Assembly: GCA_013141075.1 (NCBI GenBank)
Contig: JABFRQ010000005.1
Coordinates: 1 to 64,000, forward strand
Origin: Methylotenera sp.
GTDB lineage: Bacteria; Pseudomonadota; Gammaproteobacteria; Burkholderiales; Methylophilaceae
Length of the DNA stretch: 64,000 nt
Reading direction: 5' to 3'
Made by a program: the position numbers and the translations under genes. The notes beneath the pieces are model-generated. The model did no database searches, had not been told where the DNA came from, and saw only the letters and a program-made list of their open reading frames with translations. This document shows, piece after piece, positions 28,061 through 36,592 of the stretch; within the stretch, counting starts at the first letter, position 1, and each line of letters starts with the position of its first letter.

Positions 28061-29047
28061 CTATAAATTATGACTTTTAGCCATCGTTTGATTTTCTTGC
28101 AAGAATTTAGTAAAAGACCTGCTTACCAACGGGCTCTCTAAGGTAAACTTTTTACCTTTTACGTTAGGCTTAATAGCGCTTAAAAACTCAGGCGTCATTT
28201 CATAAGCAAAAATTAGCTCCTGCTGCGCATCTTCACCAAGCAGACTAAAATCATCTAAATCAGTCTCATTTTTTTGAGATTTAATCTCTGGCTCAATTAT
28301 ATTTTCATTAGAGGTTGATGTTGCCTCATCAGTGCTATATATCAAATCTTCCTTTTTAAAGCCTGCAGCAGTTCTATACAACCCGTTTTTAATGACTGCT
28401 TTAAGCCAAGGAATCTCATTGACTATTGTTTTTCTCTCTAACCCAGCCCCCAGTTCATGTAAAAATTCCTGAGCGTTTGGAATTTTTTTTAGAAGTAATG
28501 TAACATCAGGAATCAGTCTTACATCCAAAATTTTAGGAAACTTTAAAACATCATCATCCAATTTCTCTTGAGGTTCTAATATTTGCTCTTCTGTAGTTGT
28601 AGTTGTTTTAGTTAAAGATAAAGTTGAGGTTGAGTTAGAGTTCGCGCGCAAGTCATTGATTTTATTAGAAACGTGTTTTATTCGCTCAAAAAATGAAGTT
28701 TTCAGCCGGTCAGATTGAATTTTATCCACAGATTTTTGGATTATGTGTATTTGAATTGTGCCTGCACACTTATGGAATCTCCACCAGTCGCAAATTAAAA
28801 TTTCACTTGTGTCTTTATCAAACTCAATGAGACCTAGTTTAACAAAATCATCAATAGCCCTTTCAACATTTTGTGTTTGAAAACCTAGGGCTACAGCAAA
28901 CATATCTATATCTATTGAATAAACACCGCACGCGGAAACAAATGGATTGCACCACAGCTCCCTGGCAATAAATTTGTGGTCTGGGATTAATAATTTTATT
29001 TTTGGCCAGCTCTGAAAGCTGTTTGGAACGATCGTTTTTTCCATCAC
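28061..29047 (-). CDS. Probable element replication or DNA-binding protein
   Basis: 328 residues. The N-terminal 120 residues (SWPKIKLLIPDHKFIARELWCNPF, a CGVY segment, then AIDDFVKLGLIEFDKDTSEILI) resemble the winged-helix start of phage and island replication proteins of the DnaD/RepO kind. A low-complexity T/E-rich linker (about 145-165) leads to a second domain. It overlaps the upstream gene by 4 bp. Replication initiation is a guess based on this resemblance and the position next to an AlpA-like regulator and integrase. Confidence 0.45.
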   Translation of the reverse strand: MMEKTIVPNSFQSWPKIKLLIPDHKFIARELWCNPFVSACGVYSIDIDMFAVALGFQTQNVERAIDDFVKLGLIEFDKDTSEILICDWWRFHKCAGTIQIHIIQKSVDKIQSDRLKTSFFERIKHVSNKINDLRANSNSTSTLSLTKTTTTTEEQILEPQEKLDDDVLKFPKILDVRLIPDVTLLLKKIPNAQEFLHELGAGLERKTIVNEIPWLKAVIKNGLYRTAAGFKKEDLIYSTDEATSTSNENIIEPEIKSQKNETDLDDFSLLGEDAQQELIFAYEMTPEFLSAIKPNVKGKKFTLESPLVSRSFTKFLQENQTMAKSHNL

Positions 29048-29361
29048 ACTCTCCCACTTTTTTTAATTTTTTCTGAATTTAGTGGGCGGCCTTTTCTAAC
29101 TTGTGGTGGCAATATTGCTGGGGAAATTTGCTGAGATTGCTGAATTATGTAGTCTGCTAACACAAAAATTGAAACAACTCTTTTGCCACAAATTTTTGTG
29201 GTAGGTATTGGAAATCGGCTTTCTGACAACATATTTCGAGTCGTTTTGTCAGCAAAGCCAATTTCCCTGCCAGCATGAACAGCAGGAATGAAAATAGATT
29301 GGTAAGTCGCCCGCAGAATATCGAGCACAGGGTTGCTTGTTACATTTGTCATTATTGACAT
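29044..29361 (-). CDS. AlpA/PrtN-like small DNA-binding protein
   Basis: 105 residues from the ATG at 29361, which has ribosome binding site gaggat seven bases upstream; a TTG at 29400 would add 13 residues. The core GFADKTTRNMLSESRFPIPTTKICGKRVVSIFVLADYI has the shape of AlpA/excisionase-type winged helices, where a recognition helix is followed by a wing with FPxP and an aromatic end. Such proteins often control the excision of integrative elements. It overlaps the next gene by 4 bp. Confidence 0.55.
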   Translation of the reverse strand: MSIMTNVTSNPVLDILRATYQSIFIPAVHAGREIGFADKTTRNMLSESRFPIPTTKICGKRVVSIFVLADYIIQQSQQISPAILPPQVRKGRPLNSEKIKKSGRV

Positions 29362-29469
29362 GGGTATATCCTCACAGATGAGGCAGCGAGGAGTAATCAA
29401 TCGGCGCGCATGGAGCGCAGGCGAGATTCAGTCCTCGCCGCAAAAATCAATTAAAGTAATGCGATTTGA

Positions 29470-29913
29470 TTAAGCGGCGAGGTTAAAACGTGGGGGTGAA
29501 GTTGGGACAGGGATAAAAACTGGTTTAAATGTAGTTTTATTCAAAAAATAAAAAGCTGTAGACGACTGCCTAACATAGTAGCTAGACTTCAATAAATTTA
29601 GCACAGCTTCAGTAAAAACAACAGGAACCATCACAAAAGTGAACGCTAAAAAGCTAAACAAAAAACTAACAGCAGTGGCGCATAAAAGCGAAACGTCAGG
29701 AACACAAAAATGGAAGAAAAGCATCAGTAAAGAAAATATCACAGCAGCTATTTGGCCAGTAGTGTTTTTAATAAGCTTTTTATTCTCATCAAAGTTTTTC
29801 TTGAATCTCTCCCTAGTAAATTCCATTTTAATACCAAACAATAAATAGAAGGCAGCGACAACAGAAAGAATCCGTTTAAAGATATTTATTAAAGTTTCGC
29901 TGACACTATTCAT
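29470..29913 (-). CDS. Small membrane protein, unknown
   Basis: 147 residues with a first hydrophobic segment near residues 11-29 and two or three more between about 52 and 110 (VIFSLLMLFFHFCVPDV, FLFSFLAFTFVMVPVVF). The tail is proline-rich (KPVFIPVPTSPPRFNL). No family recognised. It lies between the integrase and the AlpA-like gene inside the element. Confidence 0.5.
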   Translation of the reverse strand: MNSVSETLINIFKRILSVVAAFYLLFGIKMEFTRERFKKNFDENKKLIKNTTGQIAAVIFSLLMLFFHFCVPDVSLLCATAVSFLFSFLAFTFVMVPVVFTEAVLNLLKSSYYVRQSSTAFYFLNKTTFKPVFIPVPTSPPRFNLAA

Positions 29914-29989
29914 TGTTAGAGATTGACAGATGATTGTGCGGAAGTCAATAGGAGCAACTGGGACTTTATGGGAATTGAGCTCAATTAGC

Positions 29990-31051
29990 TTACCCTAACT
30001 TCAAAGCTAAATCTTCAGGCTTTGGATGATAGTAGCGCGCCAACATTCTTGCATCGCTGTGGCCAGTTACTTTCATTAGCTCGTGCATTTGCAACTTGTC
30101 TGCTAGCCTCGTCGTAGCTTCGTGCCGTAGATCGTGATAGGTGAAGTCATCTAAAAATCCTTCAGTGCGCATATCAGCAACTGTATCTTTCTCGTATAAG
30201 CGAATAGCGCGTGCTACAGCTCGCCTGAATGATTGAGTTAGTGCTGAGTATGTGGTGTTAAATACTTTGCCGCGCTTAATTTTTACATCATTGTCGTCAA
30301 TGTCACCTTTCAGTATTTTTACCGCTTTTGTCGACAGTGGCACGGCTCTGGGCTTGCCGTTCTTAGTGTCTCGCAGATATGCTACGCGCCCCTTCATATC
30401 AACATCAGGCCAGCTCAGCTTAAATGGCTCAGATTTTCTCATGCCAGTTTCTAATGCAAAAAGCACAATGTCGATCACCACCTTGTTTGAGCGTGCGCCT
30501 GCGGAATTATCTACTAACGCACGTATCAAGTACTCTTCCTCCAAGGTCGATAGTCGCCGCTCGCGGCTATTTTCAACTTTGGGTTTAGCTATCTGCTTAA
30601 CTGGGTTAATGCAATTGATACCCCAATCTTTAAGTGCAACCTCAAACAAATGGCTTATAACGCTTAACTCTTTATTGATGGTGCTTGCCGACAATCCACG
30701 CTCAGCCATCTCGTCACGATACTTGGCACAGTCAAAAGACTTGAATGTGGCAAATGTTTTGCTGCTAATTTTAGTATGGGCAATGAGTTTGTTAATTCTG
30801 TTAGCATCTTGATAAGCTCCCTTTTTGTGAGGGGTAATTTCTTTCAAGTATTTTTCAAGGCCTTTCGCAAGAGTTAGGCTTTCAGCCTCACTCATATCGC
30901 TAAATGTGCCACGGTTCATTTTGGCTTCAGTATCTGTTGCCCAGTTTTCACAATCACGTTTCAACTGAAATGTTTTAGACTGATACGGATAACCTATTTT
31001 CCGAATAATTCCTTGCCAATATCCGCTTGGAACTTGCCTAATAGTTGCCAT
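29990..31051 (-). CDS. Tyrosine recombinase (integrase)
   Basis: 353 residues. The N-terminal part binds DNA (SAM-like region about 55-145); the catalytic domain shows R205 (GMRKSE), H306 and R309 (YHDLRHEATTRL), H331 (VTGHSD) and nucleophile Y340 (LARYYHP), so the full R-H-R-H-Y set is present. It catalyses integration and excision at a tRNA attachment site. Its start lies about 100 bp from the tRNA-Phe 3' fragment at 31156-31203, the usual arrangement of integrase next to att. GTGATG at 31066 and 31077 could be its arm-type sites. Confidence 0.93.
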   Translation of the reverse strand: MATIRQVPSGYWQGIIRKIGYPYQSKTFQLKRDCENWATDTEAKMNRGTFSDMSEAESLTLAKGLEKYLKEITPHKKGAYQDANRINKLIAHTKISSKTFATFKSFDCAKYRDEMAERGLSASTINKELSVISHLFEVALKDWGINCINPVKQIAKPKVENSRERRLSTLEEEYLIRALVDNSAGARSNKVVIDIVLFALETGMRKSEPFKLSWPDVDMKGRVAYLRDTKNGKPRAVPLSTKAVKILKGDIDDNDVKIKRGKVFNTTYSALTQSFRRAVARAIRLYEKDTVADMRTEGFLDDFTYHDLRHEATTRLADKLQMHELMKVTGHSDARMLARYYHPKPEDLALKLG

Positions 31052-31065
31052 TTAAAAACCTCACT

Positions 31066-31082
31066 GTGATGAAATTGTGATG
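31066..31082. promoter_or_regulatory. GTGATG pair, candidate arm-type sites
   Basis: GTGATGaaatt GTGATG: two copies 11 bp apart, between the integrase start and the tRNA-Phe fragment. The spacing equals that of the GTGCCA array near tRNA-His, but the word differs, which fits two different integrases. Confidence 0.35.
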
Positions 31083-31155
31083 AAAAGTCATTTTCAAGAC
31101 TTTATATATGGCTGTGAGGCTTGTCAACACTAGGTTTATATATTATACGATAATA

Positions 31156-31203
31156 GGATTGAAAATCCGCGTGTCACTGGTTCGATTCCAGTCTCGGCCA
31201 CCA
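31156..31203 (+). other. tRNA-Phe 3' fragment, attachment site (att)
   Basis: The 48 bases from ggattgaaaatccgc (anticodon arm with GAA) through the T-arm (actgg-ttcgatt-ccagt) to ctcggccacca are the 3' half of tRNA-Phe. There is no 5' half upstream, where the sequence is AT-rich. This is the displaced end left when an element inserts in a tRNA and supplies a replacement 3' end. The intact tRNA-Phe should lie at the element's other edge, which I do not find in this window. Confidence 0.8.
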
Positions 31204-31210
31204 GTGTTTT

Positions 31211-31239
31211 AAAGCCTCACAGCGATGTGAGGCTTTTTT
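31211..31239 (+). terminator. Terminator of the original tRNA-Phe
   Basis: Stem AAAGCCTCACA / TGTGAGGCTTT with loop gcga, running into a T tract right after the tRNA fragment. It shows that the DNA to the right is the native chromosome downstream of tRNA-Phe. Confidence 0.8.
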
Positions 31240-31378
31240 GTTTTGTGCTAAATATGTAGTCAATTTAAAAAATCTCCATGTCATTAGTTATACATTGTTT
31301 ACATCGCCAATATATATTGTTAATGCGACAAGCACTCAAAATTGCTATTATCTACTTTGGTTAACTTAGGTTTAAAAA

Positions 31379-31720
31379 ATGAGTGGATATAGCGATATTG
31401 AGGCAAGCGAATTATTTAGCATGATGGCATCAGCGCCATCATTATTGCTGGTAGACGTGCGTAATGATGACGAAGTAGCTCGTGGCATTATTGCTGGCGC
31501 TATGCATGTGCCTTTGGCAATGCTACCCGTACAATATGAACAATTAACTAAAGTCGATAATGTCGTGTTTTATTGCCATAGTGGCATTCGCTCTGCGCAT
31601 GCTGCAGCATTTGCGGCTAGCAAAGGTTGTAAAAATGTCTACAATTTAGTGGGTGGTGTATTGGCTTGGGGTAAAGCTGGCCTCCCATTTGTACAAAAAA
31701 ATGAAGGGACTAAAAAATAA
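31379..31720 (+). CDS. Rhodanese-like sulfurtransferase
   Basis: 113 residues, a single rhodanese domain with active-site loop CHSGIRS (Cys66 would carry the persulfide) and the family opening LLLVDVRNDDEVARGIIAGAMH. It shares its last base with the start of the TusA-like gene, so sulfur relay between the two is likely (tRNA thiolation or general sulfur trafficking). Cytoplasmic; no signal peptide. Confidence 0.9.
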   Translation: MSGYSDIEASELFSMMASAPSLLLVDVRNDDEVARGIIAGAMHVPLAMLPVQYEQLTKVDNVVFYCHSGIRSAHAAAFAASKGCKNVYNLVGGVLAWGKAGLPFVQKNEGTKK

Positions 31721-31953
31721 TGGAATTTGACAAAGAAGTGGATGCATCTGGATTAAATTGCCCTTTACCTATATTGCGCTGTAAAAAGGGCTTAAGTGAG
31801 CTTGAGGCAACGCAAGTGTTAAAAGTCATTTCGACTGACCCTGGCTCAGTCAAAGACTTTAACGCTTTTTGCGTACAAACGGGTCATGAACTGCTGCAGC
31901 TCGTTTCTAGCGACATAAACTTCACTTTTTATATCAAAAAACGCTCTGCCTAA
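31720..31953 (+). CDS. tusA: TusA-family sulfur carrier
   Basis: 77 residues with the family core DASGLNCPLPILRCKKGL, where Cys14 in the CPxP motif accepts sulfur. TusA-type carriers pass persulfide sulfur for tRNA 2-thiouridine and molybdenum cofactor. The start overlaps the rhodanese stop (taATGg). Which pathway it serves here cannot be told. Confidence 0.85.
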   Translation: MEFDKEVDASGLNCPLPILRCKKGLSELEATQVLKVISTDPGSVKDFNAFCVQTGHELLQLVSSDINFTFYIKKRSA

Positions 31954-31970
31954 GCAATTTAAACATTATT

Positions 31971-31998
31971 AAAAAAGGCGCTTTTAAGCGCCTTTTTT
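31971..31998. terminator. Bidirectional terminator between tusA and valS
   Basis: AAAAAAGGCGCTT / AAGCGCCTTTTTT, a perfect stem with A and T runs on both sides, in the gap between convergent genes. Confidence 0.85.
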
Positions 31999-32031
31999 AA
32001 TATTTACCGCTTATTATTGAAATAAGGTTGG

Positions 32032-34923
32032 TTATAGTTTAGCGAGTTGATTCTTAAGTTTTTCCGCACTTGCGCTAAACTCTGCCACACGCGCTTTTTC
32101 TTGTTCTACCACTGCAACTGGTGCGCGCGCCACAAAGCTTTCATTATTCAGCTTGCCATTGGCTTTGCTGATTTCGCCTTCTAAACGCGCGATTTCTTTA
32201 CCTAAGCGCTCTTTTTCGGCCGCAACATCAATTTCTACTTTCAACATCAGTTTGAAATCATCGACCAGCATGACAGGCGCATCTGCTTCAGGCAATTCTG
32301 CCACAATCGCAACATCTTCTAACTTAGCTAAAGCCTTTAAATACGGTGCATACAAAGCCAATTTTTCCGCATCACCAGCAGCAATCAATGGTACGCGTGC
32401 GGCTGGTGAAATACTCATTTCACCACGCAAACTGCGGCAGGCATCTACCATTTGTTTAAGTTGTGCCACCCAAGCTTCTGAAGCTTCATCTAGTTTATCT
32501 GGCTGCGCGCGTGGATAGGCTTCTAGCATGATGCTTGCACCGTGCTTTTCAGTCATTGGCGCGATTGTTTGCCAAATCTCTTCAGTAATAAACGGCATGA
32601 TTGGGTGCGCTAAACGTAATATCGTTTCAAGCACACGCAATAAAGTGCGGCGTGTGGCACGTTTTTCAGCATCATCGCCATTTTGGATTTGTACTTTTGC
32701 GAGCTCTAAATACCAATCGCAATATTCATCCCACACAAATTCGTAAATTGCTTTAGCGGCTAAGTCAAAACGATAGTCTTCAAATGCTTTTTCAACTTCA
32801 GCTTCTGTGCGCTGTAAAATACTTACAATCCAACGGTCGGCTTGACTAAATTTTCGGCCGCCTGCATGGCAACTTGCCGTATCAAAACCATTGTCTTCGG
32901 GGCTTCCATCTTCTTTTTGTGTATTCATCAACACGAAACGCGTGGCATTCCACAATTTATTGCAGAAGTTGCGATAACCATCACAACGTTGCAAATCAAA
33001 CTTAATGTCGCGGCCTGGGCTGGCAAGCGCAGCAAAGGTAAAGCGCAATGCATCTGTGCCGTAGGCGTTAATGCCTTCAGGGAACTCCTTACGGGTGCGT
33101 TTTTCGATTTTTTCTGCATCTTTAGGGTTCATTAGCCCTGTTGTGCGTTTTTTAATTAAATCTTCCAAGCCAATGCCATCAATCAAATCAATCGGATCTA
33201 AAACATTACCCTTAGATTTACTCATCTTTTGACCTTCAGCATCACGAATCAAGCCATGCACATACACATGCTTAAACGGAATTTTTCCGGTGATGTGTTT
33301 CGTCATCATCACCATGCGCGCCACCCAGAAGAAGATGATGTCGAAACCCGTCACCAACACACTTGAAGGTAAGTATTGTTGCAAAGCTTGGTTTTGCGCA
33401 TCAATGGCTTCGTCGCCAGTCCAATCTAGGGTTGAAAACGGCCATAAGGCTGAGGAATACCAAGTATCCAGTACGTCATTATCGCGGACTAAATTACCTG
33501 TGTAGCCATCTTTAGCGGCTAGTGCTTTCGCTGTAGCTTCGTCCGTCGCCACATAGACTTTACCGTCTTCTGAATACCAAGCAGGGATTTGATGGCCCCA
33601 CCACAATTGGCGTGAAATACACCAGTCTTGAATATTATTAAGCCATTGGTTATATGTGTTCACCCAGTTTTCAGGGTAAAACTTGATTTCGCCACTAGCC
33701 ACCACATCCAACGCTTTTTGCGTAATAGATTTACCATCAGCCGCCGGTTTGCTCATGGCTACAAACCATTGGTCGGTGAGCATAGGCTCAATAATCACGC
33801 CAGTACGGTCGCCTCTAGGCACTTTAAGTTTGTGTTTATCGGTTTTAACTAAATAGCGATTCTCTTCTAAATCAGCTACGACTAGCTTACGTGCAGCAAC
33901 CGTGGTTAAGCCTTGGTACTTTGCAGGCGCGTTTTCATTCACCAAACCAGCCAATGACAAAATCTCTATCATCGGCAACTTGTGACGTTGCCCAACTGCA
34001 TAGTCATTAAAATCATGCGCTGGCGTGACTTTTACCACGCCTGTGCCAAACTCTTTATCTACATAATCATCTGCAATAATCGGAATTTCGCGGTCGCAAA
34101 GTGGCAGTTTTACATTTTTTCCAATAAGGTGTGCGTAGCGCTCATCTTCTGGATGAACCATCACCGCTACGTCACCCAGCATAGTTTCTGGGCGTGTTGT
34201 AGCAACCGTCAAATAATTACGCATATCAGGTTTGCCATCTGAGCCGATGAATGAATACCACTCATCATCCGCCAGCGGATAGTTGATGTGCCACATAAAG
34301 CCATCTTCTTCTTCCTGCACTACTTCCAAGTCCGATACCGCTGTGCCTAACTTCACGTCCCAATTTACCAAACGTTTGCCGCGATAAATTAAGCCTTCGT
34401 TATACAAACGCACAAAGGTTTCAGTGACAGTTTTATTCAGGCCTTCATCCATGGTGAAGCGCTCGCGTGACCAATCAGGCGATGTGCCTAAACGGCGCAT
34501 TTGTTTGGTGATGGTGTTGCCTGAGTATTCTTTCCATTCCCACACTTTTTCGAGGAATTTTTCGCGGCCTAAATCATGGCGGCTAACGCCTTGCGCATCC
34601 AACTGGCGCTCTACCACTATCTGCGTGGCAATACCCGCATGGTCTGTACCTGGTTGCCACAGCGTGTTATCGCCTTTCATTCGGTGATAACGCGTCAGCG
34701 CATCCATAAGCGTTTGATTGAAACCATGCCCCATGTGCAACGTGCCTGTGACGTTTGGTGGGGGCAGTAAAATACAGAAATTATCTTTGATTTCTGGATT
34801 TAGGCCTGCTGCATAATAGCCTTTACTCTCCCAAAATTCATACCATTTGCTTTCTATGGTTTTGGGGTCAAAGGATTTATTTAATCCTTGGGCTAACGCT
34901 TGATTAGGGGTTGTAGTATTCAT
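32032..34923 (-). CDS. valS: Valyl-tRNA synthetase
   Basis: 963 residues from the ATG at 34923; an in-frame GTG at 34941 would add six. It charges tRNA-Val and edits mischarged threonine. Class I signatures are [12 protein letters not shown] (HIGH) and KMSKSKGN (KMSKS), with the editing insertion between them ([11 protein letters not shown]) and a C-terminal coiled coil (about 895-963, [20 protein letters not shown]) typical of ValRS. Full length for the bacterial family. Confidence 0.97.
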   Translation of the reverse strand: MNTTTPNQALAQGLNKSFDPKTIESKWYEFWESKGYYAAGLNPEIKDNFCILLPPPNVTGTLHMGHGFNQTLMDALTRYHRMKGDNTLWQPGTDHAGIATQIVVERQLDAQGVSRHDLGREKFLEKVWEWKEYSGNTITKQMRRLGTSPDWSRERFTMDEGLNKTVTETFVRLYNEGLIYRGKRLVNWDVKLGTAVSDLEVVQEEEDGFMWHINYPLADDEWYSFIGSDGKPDMRNYLTVATTRPETMLGDVAVMVHPEDERYAHLIGKNVKLPLCDREIPIIADDYVDKEFGTGVVKVTPAHDFNDYAVGQRHKLPMIEILSLAGLVNENAPAKYQGLTTVAARKLVVADLEENRYLVKTDKHKLKVPRGDRTGVIIEPMLTDQWFVAMSKPAADGKSITQKALDVVASGEIKFYPENWVNTYNQWLNNIQDWCISRQLWWGHQIPAWYSEDGKVYVATDEATAKALAAKDGYTGNLVRDNDVLDTWYSSALWPFSTLDWTGDEAIDAQNQALQQYLPSSVLVTGFDIIFFWVARMVMMTKHITGKIPFKHVYVHGLIRDAEGQKMSKSKGNVLDPIDLIDGIGLEDLIKKRTTGLMNPKDAEKIEKRTRKEFPEGINAYGTDALRFTFAALASPGRDIKFDLQRCDGYRNFCNKLWNATRFVLMNTQKEDGSPEDNGFDTASCHAGGRKFSQADRWIVSILQRTEAEVEKAFEDYRFDLAAKAIYEFVWDEYCDWYLELAKVQIQNGDDAEKRATRRTLLRVLETILRLAHPIMPFITEEIWQTIAPMTEKHGASIMLEAYPRAQPDKLDEASEAWVAQLKQMVDACRSLRGEMSISPAARVPLIAAGDAEKLALYAPYLKALAKLEDVAIVAELPEADAPVMLVDDFKLMLKVEIDVAAEKERLGKEIARLEGEISKANGKLNNESFVARAPVAVVEQEKARVAEFSASAEKLKNQLAKL

Positions 34924-34998
34924 ATAGAGCAATTTTACCACAGCGGGTTTTATGGCTAACTATGCTAATTAAAATAATATTTAACACATACTTAAATG

Positions 34999-35041
34999 CA
35001 CTGCCCTGCGAGCCAAGCTGGGTGCGGCTCGCAGGGCAGCT
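34999..35041. repeat. REP-like palindrome
   Basis: CTGCCCTGCGAGCC ... GGCTCGCAGGGCAG, a 14-base stem around an 11-16 base loop. The flank ttttctctcg resembles cgagagaa beside the copy at 58594. Member of the intergenic family described under 57541-57612. Confidence 0.7.
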
Positions 35042-35057
35042 GTTTTCTCTCGGGCGT

Positions 35058-35969
35058 TTAAACGAGTTTAAAATAGGTAAAAAGTAATATCACTAGCATA
35101 ACCAAGTGAATAATCGCCCACATGCGATAGCTTGCGCTGAGCTGGTGCGGGGCTTTTGCAGAAATTAGAAATAGATGTTTATCGGTCGGTTTGGTGAGGG
35201 TAAAGCGGCCTGTATGCGCTTTCATTGCATGTTTGGCGTGGGCTTGCTCTATTGCATCTCGGCGCGCTTGCTCCCACTCGTGCATATCAATTTCGCCATT
35301 TCGGTCATGGTCATAGCGGTTTAGCAGCTGTTGCGGGCGCGTTTTTAAATCCGCCAAAATGGTACGCACTTCTTGGTTGATGACCTCGCTATCGGTTTGG
35401 TCAGTGCGCGTATCAAGCTGACCTAACACATATAGCGGCTTGCCCGCAGGCAAAAATTCTTCTTCATAGCGATGCTCATTTTTGAATAAGGTGCGTTTTT
35501 CTGCAAAAATAATTTCCGCACCATTTGGGTTTACCAAACAAGCGCCTGTTTCATCTTTTAGTTGAAATGTGGCGTCGCTTTCTAAATATTCTAACAACCT
35601 ATTATCAACCACTTTTTTTGAATATGGATTATCAACGCGATTGGCATACGCCCACGCCCGATACCACACGCAAGGAATACCGTGATAAGGCGTATGAATT
35701 GGGGTTTGGGTTGAAGCAACGCCATGCAGCTCAATGTAGCCCTGCGCGGCGGCGGCAATGGTAGAAATTGGCGCTTCGGTAATTTTAAGTAGTCGCCAAT
35801 AATTAAATATTGCGGCAAAAAAACTAAAAATCACCGCGATGGATAATAGCCAACACCAAGATTGGCTATCTAATTGGCTTAAATGCATTTTGTAGGCGGC
35901 TAAAAAAACGCCGCCCACCACCGCCAGCGCGACTAAATTGACGCTGTCGCCATTTAATTTTCTAAACAT
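35058..35969 (-). CDS. GIDE-like membrane protein with an EF-hand
   Basis: 303 residues. Two transmembrane segments near the N-terminus (about 12-28 and 40-58) and one at the C-terminus (about 281-300) frame a cytoplasmic or periplasmic domain whose opening (GYIELHGVASTQ...TPYHGIPCVWYRAWAY) resembles the GIDE family. Residues 220-231 (DHDRNGEIDMHE) form a canonical calcium-binding EF-hand loop, unusual in this family. It is downstream of lemA by 27 bp; GIDE-type and LemA proteins commonly occur together, with an envelope function that is poorly defined. Confidence 0.65.
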   Translation of the reverse strand: MFRKLNGDSVNLVALAVVGGVFLAAYKMHLSQLDSQSWCWLLSIAVIFSFFAAIFNYWRLLKITEAPISTIAAAAQGYIELHGVASTQTPIHTPYHGIPCVWYRAWAYANRVDNPYSKKVVDNRLLEYLESDATFQLKDETGACLVNPNGAEIIFAEKRTLFKNEHRYEEEFLPAGKPLYVLGQLDTRTDQTDSEVINQEVRTILADLKTRPQQLLNRYDHDRNGEIDMHEWEQARRDAIEQAHAKHAMKAHTGRFTLTKPTDKHLFLISAKAPHQLSASYRMWAIIHLVMLVILLFTYFKLV

Positions 35970-35996
35970 TGATTCGCGAGTTAGAAGTGAAACTAA

Positions 35997-36557
35997 TTAG
36001 CTTTTAAAGCGCGCGCTTACATCTACATCTTCTAGTTCGGCGCGTGAAAATTTCAACATTTCTGCGCGCTCAAAGCCAAGTAAAGACGCTACAACCATAT
36101 CTGGAAACTGTTTAATTCGCACATTATTATTGGTCGCAGAGTCGTTATAAAATTCGCGTCTGTCCGCAATTTGGTTTTCTAAACCTGTAATTCGTTGCTG
36201 CAAGTTAATAAAAGTTTGATCCGCTTTTAAATCAGGGTAATTTTCCGCCACAGCAAACAAGCCGCCCAAGCTGCTAGTAAGCGCTGACTCAGCCGCGCCT
36301 AAGTTAGCTACATCATGCATTTGGCGGGCAGCATCTACTCCCATACGCGCTTGTATAACTTTTTCTAAAGTTTGCGCTTCATGCGTCATGTAAACCTTGC
36401 AAGTATCAATGAGTTTTGGCAGCTCATCATTACGCTGCTTGAGCAGCACATCAATGTTTGCCCAAGCTTTTTCTACGTTGTTTTTAATACTCACCAAGCT
36501 GTTGTATGTGATGATGAAATACAGTGCTATTGCGATTAAAATTACCCAAAATATCAT
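35997..36557 (-). CDS. lemA: LemA-family protein
   Basis: 186 residues. One N-terminal transmembrane helix (about 2-20) is followed by the LemA core: YNSLVSIKNNVEKAWANIDVLLKQRNDELPKLIDT and the repeated helical segments (FINLQQRITGLENQIADRREFYND). The family is widespread and its function remains unclear; it is membrane-anchored with a helical bundle outside. Likely co-transcribed with 35058-35969. Confidence 0.88.
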   Translation of the reverse strand: MIFWVILIAIALYFIITYNSLVSIKNNVEKAWANIDVLLKQRNDELPKLIDTCKVYMTHEAQTLEKVIQARMGVDAARQMHDVANLGAAESALTSSLGGLFAVAENYPDLKADQTFINLQQRITGLENQIADRREFYNDSATNNNVRIKQFPDMVVASLLGFERAEMLKFSRAELEDVDVSARFKS

Positions 36558-36592
36558 TTTTTACCCTTAATAAATTATTTTAAAACTTACCG

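Noticed and set aside
30252..30812. 186-residue plus-strand ORF
   Set aside because: It lies wholly inside the integrase gene on the opposite strand, has no ribosome binding site and no recognisable motif; the integrase has all catalytic residues.
4284..31203. Prophage
   Set aside because: An integrase, AlpA-like and replication-like genes are present, but no capsid, terminase, portal or tail genes; an integrative element or island fits better.
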